This document shows, piece by piece, positions 42,557 through 51,300 of a stretch of DNA of 64,000 nucleotides (the first letter of the stretch is position 1; each line of letters begins with the position of its first letter). Source of the stretch: Micromonospora lupini (GTDB taxonomy: Bacteria; Actinomycetota; Actinomycetes; Mycobacteriales; Micromonosporaceae); NCBI RefSeq assembly GCF_026342015.1, contig NZ_JAPENL010000002.1, forward strand, positions 687,001-751,000, in the 5' to 3' direction. Below the pieces are notes generated by a model, which saw nothing but the letters and a program-made list of their open reading frames with translations, was not told the DNA's origin and ran no database searches. Both the position numbers and the translations under genes were made by a program.

Positions 42557-43564
42557 TTAGGCGGTTTGGGTTGATTCGCGTAGTTCCAGGTGGTGGGGGG
42601 CCTTGAGTTCTTTGGCGGGGGCGGAGCGGTCGCCGTCCAGGCGGTTGGCGAGGAGTTCCACCGCCAGCCTCGCGATCTGCTCCTTGTCCGGGGCGACAGT
42701 GCTCAGGGTCGGGATCGAGAACCGGCCGTCCTCGATGTCGTCGAATCCGACCACCGCCACGTCCTCGGGCACCCGCAGGCCGGCCTCGTGCAGGGCGCGC
42801 AGAGCACCCAGGGCGAGCGTGTCGTTGAAGCAGAAGACGGCGTCGGGGCGTACCCCCGTGGTGAGCAGGCCGCGCATCGCGGCCGCGCCGTCGGCGCGGT
42901 GCCAGGCCGGCGCGGGCGCCACGAGGGTTTCGTCGTAGGCCAGACCGGCGGCGCTCAGCGCCTCGGCGTAGCCGGCCAGGCGCAGGCGGGCGCTCGCGCC
43001 CTCGTCGGTGCGCTGCGAGCCGATGGCCGCGATCCGGCGGTGGCCGAGCTTGATCAGGTGATCGGTGATCTCGCGGGCCGCGGTCACGTTGTCGATCACC
43101 ACGCGGTCGGCCGGGCCGTGGTCGACCCGCTCGCCGAGCAGCACCATCGGGGTGCCGTCCAAGCCGGCCAGGTCCTCGGCGGTGAGTGCCAGCGGGCTGA
43201 AGATGAGCCCGTCGATCAGGTGGTCGGTGATGCCGGAGGCGACCACTCGTTCCTGCTCGCGACGGCCGCCGGTCTGGTCGATGAGCACCGTCCAGCCGTA
43301 GTCGGCGGCGGCGGTGACCACGTAGCGGGCGAGTTCGGCGAAGTACGGGATGTCCAGTTCCGGCACCGCCAGGGCGATCACCCCGGTACGCCCCTTGCGC
43401 AGGTGACGGGCGGAGAGGTTGGGCCGGTAGTTCAGCTCGGCGATGGCCTCCTCGACCCGGGCCCGGGTGTCCGGACGTACGTGCACGTACCCGTTCACCA
43501 CGTTCGAGACGGTCTTCACCGAGACGCCCGCCCGCTCGGCCACGTCCTTGAGCCTGTGTCGCAC
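42557..43564 (-). CDS. LacI family repressor of the arabinan locus
   Basis: 335 residues. Helix-turn-helix with LKDVAERAGVSVKTVSNVVNG (about 5-25), hinge RPNLSARHLRKG and a periplasmic-binding-like ligand domain (VIALAVPELDIPYFAEL; DAVFCFNDTLALGAL; VAVVGFDDIEDGRFSIPTLST). It should repress the divergent arabinofuranosidase/ABC operon and be released by an arabinose-containing sugar. The GTG start codon is 147 bp from the operon start, with two tacaacgttg operators in between. Confidence 0.92.
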   Translation of the reverse strand: MRHRLKDVAERAGVSVKTVSNVVNGYVHVRPDTRARVEEAIAELNYRPNLSARHLRKGRTGVIALAVPELDIPYFAELARYVVTAAADYGWTVLIDQTGGRREQERVVASGITDHLIDGLIFSPLALTAEDLAGLDGTPMVLLGERVDHGPADRVVIDNVTAAREITDHLIKLGHRRIAAIGSQRTDEGASARLRLAGYAEALSAAGLAYDETLVAPAPAWHRADGAAAMRGLLTTGVRPDAVFCFNDTLALGALRALHEAGLRVPEDVAVVGFDDIEDGRFSIPTLSTVAPDKEQIARLAVELLANRLDGDRSAPAKELKAPHHLELRESTQTA

Positions 43565-43616
43565 GCCGCAACCTCCCCGATGTAACCCCGCGCACCATAC
43601 CTCGTCATCAGCTCTT

Positions 43617-43640
43617 TACAACGTTGCCTACAACGTTGTA
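43617..43640. promoter_or_regulatory. Tandem LacI-type operators
   Basis: Two copies of tacaacgttg, at 43617-43626 and 43629-43638, 12 bp start to start. The second extends to the perfect 12-bp palindrome tacaacgttgta (43629-43640). The central cg is typical of LacI/CebR-family operators. Located between the repressor and the operon it is predicted to control. Confidence 0.75.
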
Positions 43641-43711
43641 CAAACGAGGACACCGGGTGGGCGGTGACTGCGGTCACCCGGTTCCCAGCACCGAGGAAAG
43701 GTGGCATCCCC

Positions 43712-45226
43712 TTGCGGACCGCGCAGCTGACGATCGACCCGGCCTTCTCGATCGGGCCGGCCGACCGACGTCTCTTCGGCTCGTTCGTCGAGCACATGGG
43801 TCGGTGCGTCTACGGCGGCGTCTACGAGCCCGGCCACCCCAACGCCGACTCCCGCGGCCTGCGCCGCGACGTGCTGGACCTGACCCGCGAGCTGGGCGTC
43901 TCGGTGGTCCGCTACCCGGGCGGCAACTTCGTCTCCGGCTACCGCTGGGAGGACGGCGTCGGCCCGGTCGGTGACCGGCCGCGCCGGCTCGACCTGGCGT
44001 GGAAGACGATCGAGACAAACGCGTTCGGGCTGGACGAGTTCATGACCTGGGCCGCCGAGGCCGGTGTCGAGCCGATGATGGCGGTCAACCTCGGCACCCG
44101 AGGTGTCCAGGAGGCGCTCGACCTGCTGGAGTACGCGAACCACCCGGGCGGGACCGCGCTGTCCGACCTGCGACGCAAGCACGGCGCGGAAGACCCGTAC
44201 GGCGTCCAGCTGTGGTGCCTGGGCAACGAGATGGACGGCCCGTGGCAGGTAGGCCACAAGACCGCCGACGAGTACGGCCGGCTGGCCGCCGAGGCGGCCC
44301 GCGCGATGAAGATGATCGACCCCTCGATCAGCCTGGTCGCCTGCGGCAGCTCCAACCGGCGGATGCCCACGTTCGCCGCGTGGGAGGCGACAGTGCTGGA
44401 GCACACCTACGAGCACGTCGACTACATCTCGGCACACACCTACTACGACCCGTCCGACGGCGACCAGGCCAGCATCCTGGCCTCGGCCGTGGACATGGAC
44501 AACTTCATCACCGAGGTCGTGGCGACCGCCGACCACGTGGCCGCCAAGCAGCGGCAGAAGCGCAAGCTGAAGATCTCGTTCGACGAGTGGAACGTCTGGT
44601 ACGAGTCCCGCCTACAGGCCGACCTGGACCGGCGTGGCTGGGTCGAGGCGCCCGCGCTCATCGAGGACGACTTCACGGCTGTGGACGCGGTGGTGGTCGG
44701 CGACCTGCTGATCACCCTGCTCCGGCACGCCGACCGGGTCGGGGTCGCCGCCCAGGCCCAGTTGGCAAACGTGATCGCGCCGATCCGCACCCGCAACGGC
44801 GGCCCCGCCTGGCGGCAGAGCATCTTCCACCCGTTCGCGCTCACCGCCAGGTACGCCCGGGGCACTGTGCTGCGCACCGAGCCGGTGTCGCCGCGCTACG
44901 ACACGAAGAAGTACGGGGACGTGCCGGTGCTCGACACGGTCGCCGTGCACGACGAGGAGACCGGCGAGCTGACCGTCTTCGCGACGAACCGTGACACGAC
45001 GGACCTCGCACTGGACATCGACCTGCGCGGCCTGCCAGGACTGTCCGGTTACTCGTTCCAGAGCATCGCTGCCGGGTCCGACCCGTCGGCGACGAACACC
45101 GAGGCCGAGCCCGACCGGGTGACGCCTCGGGAACTGCCCACCCCCACCCCCGACGGCGGCCGGTGCACAGTGCGCCTGCCCGCCGTGTCGTGGAGCGTGC
45201 TGCGCTTCGGCCCGACCGGCGTCTGA
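43712..45226 (+). CDS. abfA: Alpha-L-arabinofuranosidase, GH51
   Basis: 504 residues, full-length GH51 with a TIM barrel and C-terminal beta domain. Acid/base Glu in WCLGNEMDGPW and nucleophile Glu in ISFDEWNVWY; the start region RLFGSFVEHMGRCVYGGVY is the family hallmark. It removes arabinofuranosyl residues from imported oligosaccharides in the cytoplasm (no signal peptide). TTG at 43712 follows a gaggaaagg ribosome site; GTG 43664 gives a 16-residue extension. First gene of the operon controlled by the divergent LacI repressor. Confidence 0.92.
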   Translation: MRTAQLTIDPAFSIGPADRRLFGSFVEHMGRCVYGGVYEPGHPNADSRGLRRDVLDLTRELGVSVVRYPGGNFVSGYRWEDGVGPVGDRPRRLDLAWKTIETNAFGLDEFMTWAAEAGVEPMMAVNLGTRGVQEALDLLEYANHPGGTALSDLRRKHGAEDPYGVQLWCLGNEMDGPWQVGHKTADEYGRLAAEAARAMKMIDPSISLVACGSSNRRMPTFAAWEATVLEHTYEHVDYISAHTYYDPSDGDQASILASAVDMDNFITEVVATADHVAAKQRQKRKLKISFDEWNVWYESRLQADLDRRGWVEAPALIEDDFTAVDAVVVGDLLITLLRHADRVGVAAQAQLANVIAPIRTRNGGPAWRQSIFHPFALTARYARGTVLRTEPVSPRYDTKKYGDVPVLDTVAVHDEETGELTVFATNRDTTDLALDIDLRGLPGLSGYSFQSIAAGSDPSATNTEAEPDRVTPRELPTPTPDGGRCTVRLPAVSWSVLRFGPTGV

Positions 45227-45286
45227 TGTCGTACCGGTTCTGAGCAGGCACAATTCATCCCGTCCCCCTCCAAGGAGAGATAAAGC

Positions 45287-46615
45287 ATGATCCAGAACGA
45301 CATGAGCCGGCGGCGCCTGCTCGGCCTCGGTCTCGGAATCGGTGCCGCGGCCTCGCTGACCCTCGCCGGCTGCGGCGGTGGCGACAGCACCTCCGGGCCG
45401 GCCGCCGGCAACGGCGGCAAGGAGTACACCGGCCCGAAGGTCGACCTGAAGCTGTGGAACGGGTTCACCGGCGGCGACGGCGACATCTTCAAGGCGCTTG
45501 TCAACCAGTTCAACACCGAGCACAAGAACATCGCGGTGTCGGTGGCCACGTACCAGTGGGAGGACTACTACAACAAGCTCCCCGGTGCGGCCTCCAGCGG
45601 CAACGGCCCGGACATCGCGGTCATGCACATGGACCAGCTCGCCACCTTCGCCGCCCGCGGCGTGATCACCGAGCTGGACGACGTGGCCAAGAACCTGGAG
45701 CTCTCCGAGGGTGACTTCGCGCCGACCGTCTGGAAGGGCGGGATCTACAACAACAAGCGGTACGGCATCCCGCTGGACATGCACCCGCTGGGCTTCTACT
45801 ACAACAAGACCGTCATGCAGAAGGCCGGCCTCGACCCGAACAAGCCGCCGACGACGAAGGACGAGTACACGTCGGCCCTGGTCGAGCTGAAGAAGGCCGG
45901 TGTGCAGGGCTTCTGGGTCAGCCCGTTCCAGTTCACCGGCGGCATGACGTTCTACTCCCTGCTCAACCAGTGGGGCGCCACCCTCTTCGACGCCGAGGTG
46001 GCCAAGGCGACGTTCAACTCCGACCCGGCAGTCGAGGCGTGCACCTGGCTTGTCGACATGATCAAGCAGGGCTACTCGCCGGCAAACGTCGGCCAGGACG
46101 CCGACTACCTCTCGTTCAAGAGCGGCAAGAACGCCTTCACCTGGAACGGCATCTGGCAGATCAACGACCTCAAGAAGAGCCCCGAGGTCAAGTGGGGCGT
46201 CGCTCCGCTCCCCCAGATCGGCAGCAAGCCCTCGGCCTGGGCCAACTCGCACAACTTCACGATCGTGAAGCAGCGGGCCAACGACGCCAACAAGGTCTCC
46301 GGGGCGAAGGTCTTCATCAACTGGCTGAGCCAGCACTCGCTGGACTGGGCCAAGGGCGGGCAGATCCCGGCCCGCAAGGAGGTCCGTGAGGGCGCCGAGT
46401 TCAAGGCGCTGCCGGAGATCTCGTCGCTCGCCCCCGAGCTGGAGTACGCGGCCTTCCCGCCGGCGGCACCGGGTCTGGGCGAGGTCATGACGACCTTCTA
46501 CAACTCGTTCAACGAGGCCGCGCTGGGCAAGAAGTCGCCCAAGCAGGCGCTCGACGACGGGGTGTCCAAGGCCAACAAGCAGCTCGAGGACAACCGCAAG
46601 AAGTACGGGAGCTGA
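45287..46615 (+). CDS. Sugar-binding lipoprotein of ABC transporter (family 1)
   Basis: 442 residues. Tat-like leader (SRRRLLGLG) joined to a lipobox (LAGC, Cys29). The mature part is an extracellular solute-binding protein family 1 fold (KLWNGFTGGDGDIFKALVNQF, ITEL, YNNKRYGIPLDMHPLGFYYN). It captures the oligosaccharide for the two permeases encoded next. The start has a strong aaggagaga ribosome site, suggesting high expression. Confidence 0.92.
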   Translation: MIQNDMSRRRLLGLGLGIGAAASLTLAGCGGGDSTSGPAAGNGGKEYTGPKVDLKLWNGFTGGDGDIFKALVNQFNTEHKNIAVSVATYQWEDYYNKLPGAASSGNGPDIAVMHMDQLATFAARGVITELDDVAKNLELSEGDFAPTVWKGGIYNNKRYGIPLDMHPLGFYYNKTVMQKAGLDPNKPPTTKDEYTSALVELKKAGVQGFWVSPFQFTGGMTFYSLLNQWGATLFDAEVAKATFNSDPAVEACTWLVDMIKQGYSPANVGQDADYLSFKSGKNAFTWNGIWQINDLKKSPEVKWGVAPLPQIGSKPSAWANSHNFTIVKQRANDANKVSGAKVFINWLSQHSLDWAKGGQIPARKEVREGAEFKALPEISSLAPELEYAAFPPAAPGLGEVMTTFYNSFNEAALGKKSPKQALDDGVSKANKQLEDNRKKYGS

Positions 46616-46621
46616 TAACCC

Positions 46622-47587
46622 GTGGCGGACGTGATCGAGGTCGGGGCGGCGCGCGGTGACGCGCCGCCCCCGGCGGCCACCGCAGCCCGCCGGGGCGCCT
46701 CGGCGCGCCGGACCGGACGGGCGACGCCATACCTGTTCCTCGCCCCGTACCTGGTCCTGTTCGGGGTCTTCGGCCTGCTGCCGATCATCCTCGGCCTCTG
46801 GCTGAGCGTGCACCAGTGGGACTTCCAGCTACCCAACCGACCCTTCGTCGGGCTGGACAACTACAAGGAGCTGTTCTCCAGCGACTCCGCCGTCTACGGC
46901 GACTGGTGGGAGAGCATCCGGGCCACGGCGATCTTCACGGTGCTGTCGGTGCCGCTGCTTGTGGTCGTACCGCTCGGGCTGGCGCTGCTGTTGAACCGCT
47001 CCTTCCCGGGCCGCACCTTCTTCCGGGCGATCTACTTCGCCCCGTACGTGCTGGGTGTCGCGGTGATCGGCCTGCTCTGGCGGTTCCTGCTCGACGCCAA
47101 CCTGGGCCTGGTCAACCGGCTGCTCGGAGCCGTCGGGCTGCCGTCGGACACCCCCTGGGTGACGAACATGCCGTGGGCGTGGATCTCCCTGGTCGGGGTG
47201 ACCGTCTGGTGGACCTCCGGCTTCAACGCGGTGATCTACCTGGCCGGGCTGCAGGACATCTCGCCGGAGCTGTACGAGGCGGCCCGGATGGACGGCGCCA
47301 GCGCGTGGCAGCGGTTCCGCAACGTCACGCTGCCCGGGCTGCGGCCGGTGCTGCTCTTCGTGATCACCACGACGGTGCTCGCCTCGGCGAACATGTTCGG
47401 CCAGTCGTTCCTGATCACCCAGGGGACGCCCGGCACGGAGACCCGCACGGTGGTGTGGTTCATCGTCGAGGAGGGACTGCGAAACAACAACGCCGGTCGC
47501 GCCGCCGCGATGAGCATCGTGTTCGCCCTGCTGCTGGCGGTCGTGAGCATCGCCAACTTCCGCCTCTTCCGCTACCGGGAAGACTGA
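46622..47587 (+). CDS. Sugar ABC transporter permease (MalF-like)
   Basis: 321 residues with an Ala/Arg-rich cytoplasmic N-terminus (about 35 residues) and six transmembrane helices. The EAA loop reads YEAARMDGASAWQRFRNVTLPGL (about 218-240), where the ATPase docks. It starts with GTG six bases after the binding-protein stop. The usual partner permease is encoded next; no ATPase gene is present in the cluster, so energy probably comes from a shared MsiK-type ATPase encoded elsewhere. Confidence 0.92.
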   Translation: MADVIEVGAARGDAPPPAATAARRGASARRTGRATPYLFLAPYLVLFGVFGLLPIILGLWLSVHQWDFQLPNRPFVGLDNYKELFSSDSAVYGDWWESIRATAIFTVLSVPLLVVVPLGLALLLNRSFPGRTFFRAIYFAPYVLGVAVIGLLWRFLLDANLGLVNRLLGAVGLPSDTPWVTNMPWAWISLVGVTVWWTSGFNAVIYLAGLQDISPELYEAARMDGASAWQRFRNVTLPGLRPVLLFVITTTVLASANMFGQSFLITQGTPGTETRTVVWFIVEEGLRNNNAGRAAAMSIVFALLLAVVSIANFRLFRYRED

Positions 47588-47597
47588 GGGGATCGCC

Positions 47598-48455
47598 ATG
47601 ACGACGCCCACGCCGACCGCCAACGGCTCCGGATCGGGGCTGCGCCGGGTCGGGCTCTACGCCATCCTGGTCGCGCTGACACTGGTCTTCCTGGTTCCGC
47701 TTGTGTGGATGGTCATCACCTCGCTGAAGACCTATACGGCCGCCCAGCAGATCCCGCCGACCTGGCTGCCGAATCCGCTCTCGGGTTACGGCTACGAGCA
47801 GATCCTCAACAACTCGGCGAACCCGGTGCTGCGCTGGTTCCTCAACAGCATGGTGGCCGCCACGCTGCACTCGCTGCTGGTGCTGGTGACGGCCTCGATG
47901 GCCGCGTACTCCCTGGCCCGGCTGCGGTTCCGTGGACGCGGGGTGACCTTCGCGTTGATCGTCGGGACGCTGTTCATCCCGCCGACCTCGCTGATCATCC
48001 CGAACTTCCTGATCGTCGACCAGCTCAACTGGATCGACACCCTCGCCGTGGTGGTGGTGCCGGGCGCGGCCAGCGCGTTCGGGGTGTTCTTCCTGCGCCA
48101 GTTCTTCCTCTCGCTACCCAACGAGCTTGAGGAGGCCGCCACCCTCGACGGCGCCAACCAGTGGCAGATCTTCTACAAGGTGGTGCTGCCGCTGTCCAAG
48201 CCGGCGCTTGCCACCCTGGCCGTGCTGTCGTTCCTGACCAACTGGAACGACTTCCTGTGGCCGATCTTCGTGCTGTTCAGCCCGGAGAAGTTGACGCTGC
48301 CGCCGGGCCTGGGCCTGCTCCAGGGCTCGTACGTCACCGACTACCCGGTGATCATGGCGGGCGCGGTGCTGGCGAGCCTGCCGGTGCTGATCCTGTTCGT
48401 GCTGGCGCAGCGGCACATCATCCAGGGCGTCTCCCGCAGCGGTCTGAAGGGATGA
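47598..48455 (+). CDS. Sugar ABC transporter permease (MalG-like)
   Basis: 285 residues, six transmembrane helices, with the EAA loop LEEAATLDGANQWQIFYKVVLPL and the typical MalG ending QRHIIQGVSRSGLKG. It pairs with the preceding permease to import arabino-oligosaccharides. The stop overlaps the downstream GH43 start (ATGA), so uptake and extracellular cleavage genes are translationally coupled. Confidence 0.93.
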   Translation: MTTPTPTANGSGSGLRRVGLYAILVALTLVFLVPLVWMVITSLKTYTAAQQIPPTWLPNPLSGYGYEQILNNSANPVLRWFLNSMVAATLHSLLVLVTASMAAYSLARLRFRGRGVTFALIVGTLFIPPTSLIIPNFLIVDQLNWIDTLAVVVVPGAASAFGVFFLRQFFLSLPNELEEAATLDGANQWQIFYKVVLPLSKPALATLAVLSFLTNWNDFLWPIFVLFSPEKLTLPPGLGLLQGSYVTDYPVIMAGAVLASLPVLILFVLAQRHIIQGVSRSGLKG

Positions 48456-49468
48456 CGGCCGGAAACCTCCGGCGAGGTGGTGCGGCGGCGATGCTCATCA
48501 CCGCCGCACTGCTCGTCGGCGGCTGCGCCGACGACGAGGCCACCTACACGAGCAGCGGGAGCCGCATGTTCACCAACCCGATCGTGCAGACCGACGCCCC
48601 GGACCCGCAGGCGATCCGGGTGGGCGACACCTGGTACCTGTTCCACACCAACTCCGGCGGCCGCAACGTCCCGGTGCTGACCTCGACGGATCTGGTCGAC
48701 TGGACCGAGGCCGGGGACGCCCTGCCGGCGCTGCCGGACTGGGCGGACGCCGGCAGGACCTGGGCGCCCGAGGTCATCCAGCTCGCCGGCGACCGCTTTC
48801 TGCTCTACTACACGGTCGCGGGCCGGGAGTCCGGTCGGCAGTGCGTCGGGCGGGCGGTGGCCACCGCACCACAGGGGCCGTACCGAGACGACGCGGCAGG
48901 CCCGCTGATCTGCCAGGCCGACCTCGGCGGGGCGATCGACGCCAGCCCGTTCCGGGACACCGACGGCAGTCTCTGGCTGCTGTGGAAGAACGACGGCAAC
49001 GCGATAGGCGTCGACACCTGGCTCTGGTCGCAGCGCCTCGCCGACGACGGCCTGACCCTCGTCGGTGAGCCGACGAAGCTGCTCAAGCAGACCGAGCCGT
49101 GGGAGGGCACCCTGATCGAGGGGCCGTTCTTCCACCGTCAGGACGGTCGGCTGCTGCTCTTCTTCGCCGCAAATGCCTACGACCGGGCCGAGTACGCGGA
49201 GGGCTACGCGGTCTGCGAGAGCCCGACCGGGCCGTGCGTGAAGGCCGCCGAGAATCCGATCCTGAAGAGCAGCGAGGCCGCCTCGGGCCCGGGCCACGCC
49301 TCGATGGTGGTCAAGGACGGCCGGACGTGGCTGCTGTACCACGCCTGGCCTCCGGGCCAGGAGGGCAGCACCGACCCGGGCCGTCAGGTGTGGCTCGACG
49401 AGGTGACCTGGGTCGACGGCAAGCCGGTCGTCAAGGGCCCGACGGCGGAGCCGCAGCCTCGCCCCTGA
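48452..49468 (+). CDS. GH43 family glycoside hydrolase lipoprotein
   Basis: 338 residues. Lipobox LVGGC (Cys25) anchors it to the membrane outside. Five-bladed beta-propeller of GH43 with the acidic triad: Asp in TDAPDPQAIRVGDTWYLF, Asp in GAIDASPFRDTDGS and Glu in LIEGPFF. Members are arabinanases, arabinofuranosidases or xylosidases. In this operon it most likely trims arabinan or arabinoxylan at the cell surface before uptake by the ABC transporter. Last gene before a terminator. Confidence 0.9.
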   Translation: MTAGNLRRGGAAAMLITAALLVGGCADDEATYTSSGSRMFTNPIVQTDAPDPQAIRVGDTWYLFHTNSGGRNVPVLTSTDLVDWTEAGDALPALPDWADAGRTWAPEVIQLAGDRFLLYYTVAGRESGRQCVGRAVATAPQGPYRDDAAGPLICQADLGGAIDASPFRDTDGSLWLLWKNDGNAIGVDTWLWSQRLADDGLTLVGEPTKLLKQTEPWEGTLIEGPFFHRQDGRLLLFFAANAYDRAEYAEGYAVCESPTGPCVKAAENPILKSSEAASGPGHASMVVKDGRTWLLYHAWPPGQEGSTDPGRQVWLDEVTWVDGKPVVKGPTAEPQPRP

Positions 49469-49475
49469 GCTGAGC

Positions 49476-49504
49476 GTGCGGAGGGGCGCTCGGCCCCTCC
49501 GCAC
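49476..49504. terminator. Bidirectional hairpin terminator
   Basis: Perfect 12-bp inverted repeat (gtgcggaggggc / gcccctccgcac), loop gctcg, between the convergent GH43 and permease genes, seven bases after the first stop. Confidence 0.85.
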
Positions 49505-49509
49505 GTCGT

Positions 49510-51006
49510 TCAGGCGCTCGGCTCACGCGGCGCCGGGGCGACCGCCGGTTCGTGCTGGGCCAGCCGGTTGCGGCGGTAGCCGTAGCCGAAGTAGATGATC
49601 CCGCCGAGCAGCATCCAGGCCAGGAACCGCAGCCAGGTCTCCACCGACAGGTTGAGCATCAGGTAGAAGCAGGCAAGGGCCGAGACGACCGGCAGCACCG
49701 GCGAGAACGGCACCCGGAACGGCCGCTCCAGGTCCGGGCGCTTGCGGCGCAGGATCGGCACCGCGATCGACACCAGCACGAACGCGCAGAGCGCGCCGAT
49801 GCTTACCAGATCGGCAAGCGCGGAGAGCGGCAGGAAGCCGGCCAGCAGCGCGACCGCCACCGTCATGATCGCCGAGATCCGGTACGGGGTGCCCCAGCGC
49901 GGGTGCACGGCAGCGATCGCGGGCGGGATCAGGCCGTCCCGGGCGATGGCGAAGCCGATCCGGCCCATCGCCACCAGGTCGACCAGGATGACGCTTGTCA
50001 GGCCGGCGACGGCGGCGATGGAGACGAGCGTGGCCGCCCAGCCGGCGCCCACCGACTCGAACGCCGACGCGATGGGAGCGCCCCGGTCGATCTCGGTGTA
50101 CGGCACCATGCCGACGACCACCAGGGAGACGCCGATGTAGAGCACTGTGGAGATCAGCAACGTGCCGAGCAGACCCAGCGTGAGGTCCCGCTTGGGCTTG
50201 CGCGTCTCCTCGCCCAGGTTGGCCACGGCCTCGAAACCGGTGTACGCGAAGAAGACCACCGCGGCGGCGCTGAGCACCCCGACGAAGCCGAAGACCGACG
50301 GCTCCAACCCGAAGAGCGCCTGCGTGACAGGCTGCTTGATGCCGTCGTCACCGCTGCCGGCGGGCTCGGCCGCCGGGATGAACGGGCTGAGGTTGGCCGC
50401 CTTGACGAAGAACAGGCCGGCGACCACCACGAACACGCAGATCGCCACCTTGACCAGCACCAGCAGGTTGGTGACCCGGGCGGACTCCCGGATGCCGATG
50501 ATCCCCACGATGCCCAGGATCAGCACGATCGCGATCGCGCCGATGTTGACGGTGCTGCCCTCCTCACCGAACCAGCGGGTCGGCAGGTCGAGCAGCTCGG
50601 CGAGGTAGCCGGACCAGCCGCGGGCCACCACCGCCGCGCCGAGCGCGAACTCCAGCAGCAGGTCCCATCCGATGATCCAGGCGACGATCTCGCCCATCGT
50701 TGCGTACGCGTAGGTGTAGGCGCTGCCGGCCGTCGGCACGCTGGAGGCCAGCTCGGCGTAGCAGAGGGCGGCGAGCAGGGCGACCACGCCGGCGATCGCG
50801 AAGGAGATCACGACGCCCGGACCGGCGCTGTCGCGGGCCTCGATCCCGGTGAGCGTGAAGATGCCGGTGCCGATCACGATGCCGATGCCGAAGCCGGTGA
50901 GGTCGATGGCGCCGAGCCGCCGCTTGAGCCCGAGCCGGCCGTCGCTGCCGTCGGCGTCGCCCTGGGCTATGACGTCCTTGATTGGTTTGGTTCGCAGCAC
51001 GGACAT
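49510..51006 (-). CDS. Amino acid permease, cationic amino acid transporter type
   Basis: 498 residues with about 12 transmembrane helices. The family signature IDLTGFGIGIVIGTGIF near residue 34 and the FFAYTGFEAVANLGEE motif mark the APC superfamily, CAT/YfnA group. A cytoplasmic start (MSVLRTKPIKDV) precedes the core, as in actinobacterial cationic amino acid transporters. Probable H+-driven import of basic or other amino acids; specificity is not visible. It stands alone, divergent from the secreted glycosidase gene. Confidence 0.9.
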   Translation of the reverse strand: MSVLRTKPIKDVIAQGDADGSDGRLGLKRRLGAIDLTGFGIGIVIGTGIFTLTGIEARDSAGPGVVISFAIAGVVALLAALCYAELASSVPTAGSAYTYAYATMGEIVAWIIGWDLLLEFALGAAVVARGWSGYLAELLDLPTRWFGEEGSTVNIGAIAIVLILGIVGIIGIRESARVTNLLVLVKVAICVFVVVAGLFFVKAANLSPFIPAAEPAGSGDDGIKQPVTQALFGLEPSVFGFVGVLSAAAVVFFAYTGFEAVANLGEETRKPKRDLTLGLLGTLLISTVLYIGVSLVVVGMVPYTEIDRGAPIASAFESVGAGWAATLVSIAAVAGLTSVILVDLVAMGRIGFAIARDGLIPPAIAAVHPRWGTPYRISAIMTVAVALLAGFLPLSALADLVSIGALCAFVLVSIAVPILRRKRPDLERPFRVPFSPVLPVVSALACFYLMLNLSVETWLRFLAWMLLGGIIYFGYGYRRNRLAQHEPAVAPAPREPSA

Positions 51007-51300
51007 GCGCTCACCCCTCCCCACCGTGCGGCCGCCACCGCGGCGGCCGGCGATCGGGGTTGCTACCCAGCGGCGGGTTCCGCCAATCACGCTGGCGCGA
51101 TAACGAGGCGTACGAGACCGGTCACGGGACGCAATCAGACGTTCGGCCCGGTAACCGACGCTCGCACCGATGTGTGGCGAGACCTTGCGGTGAGGACCCG
51201 GAGTATGAAAATTTCCTTCTAGGCGCAGATAGGCAGCGGCGAATCTTGCCGAATCCTGTCGCCCCTGCGCACCGGGAGCCCCACCGAAGGGACACACCGC

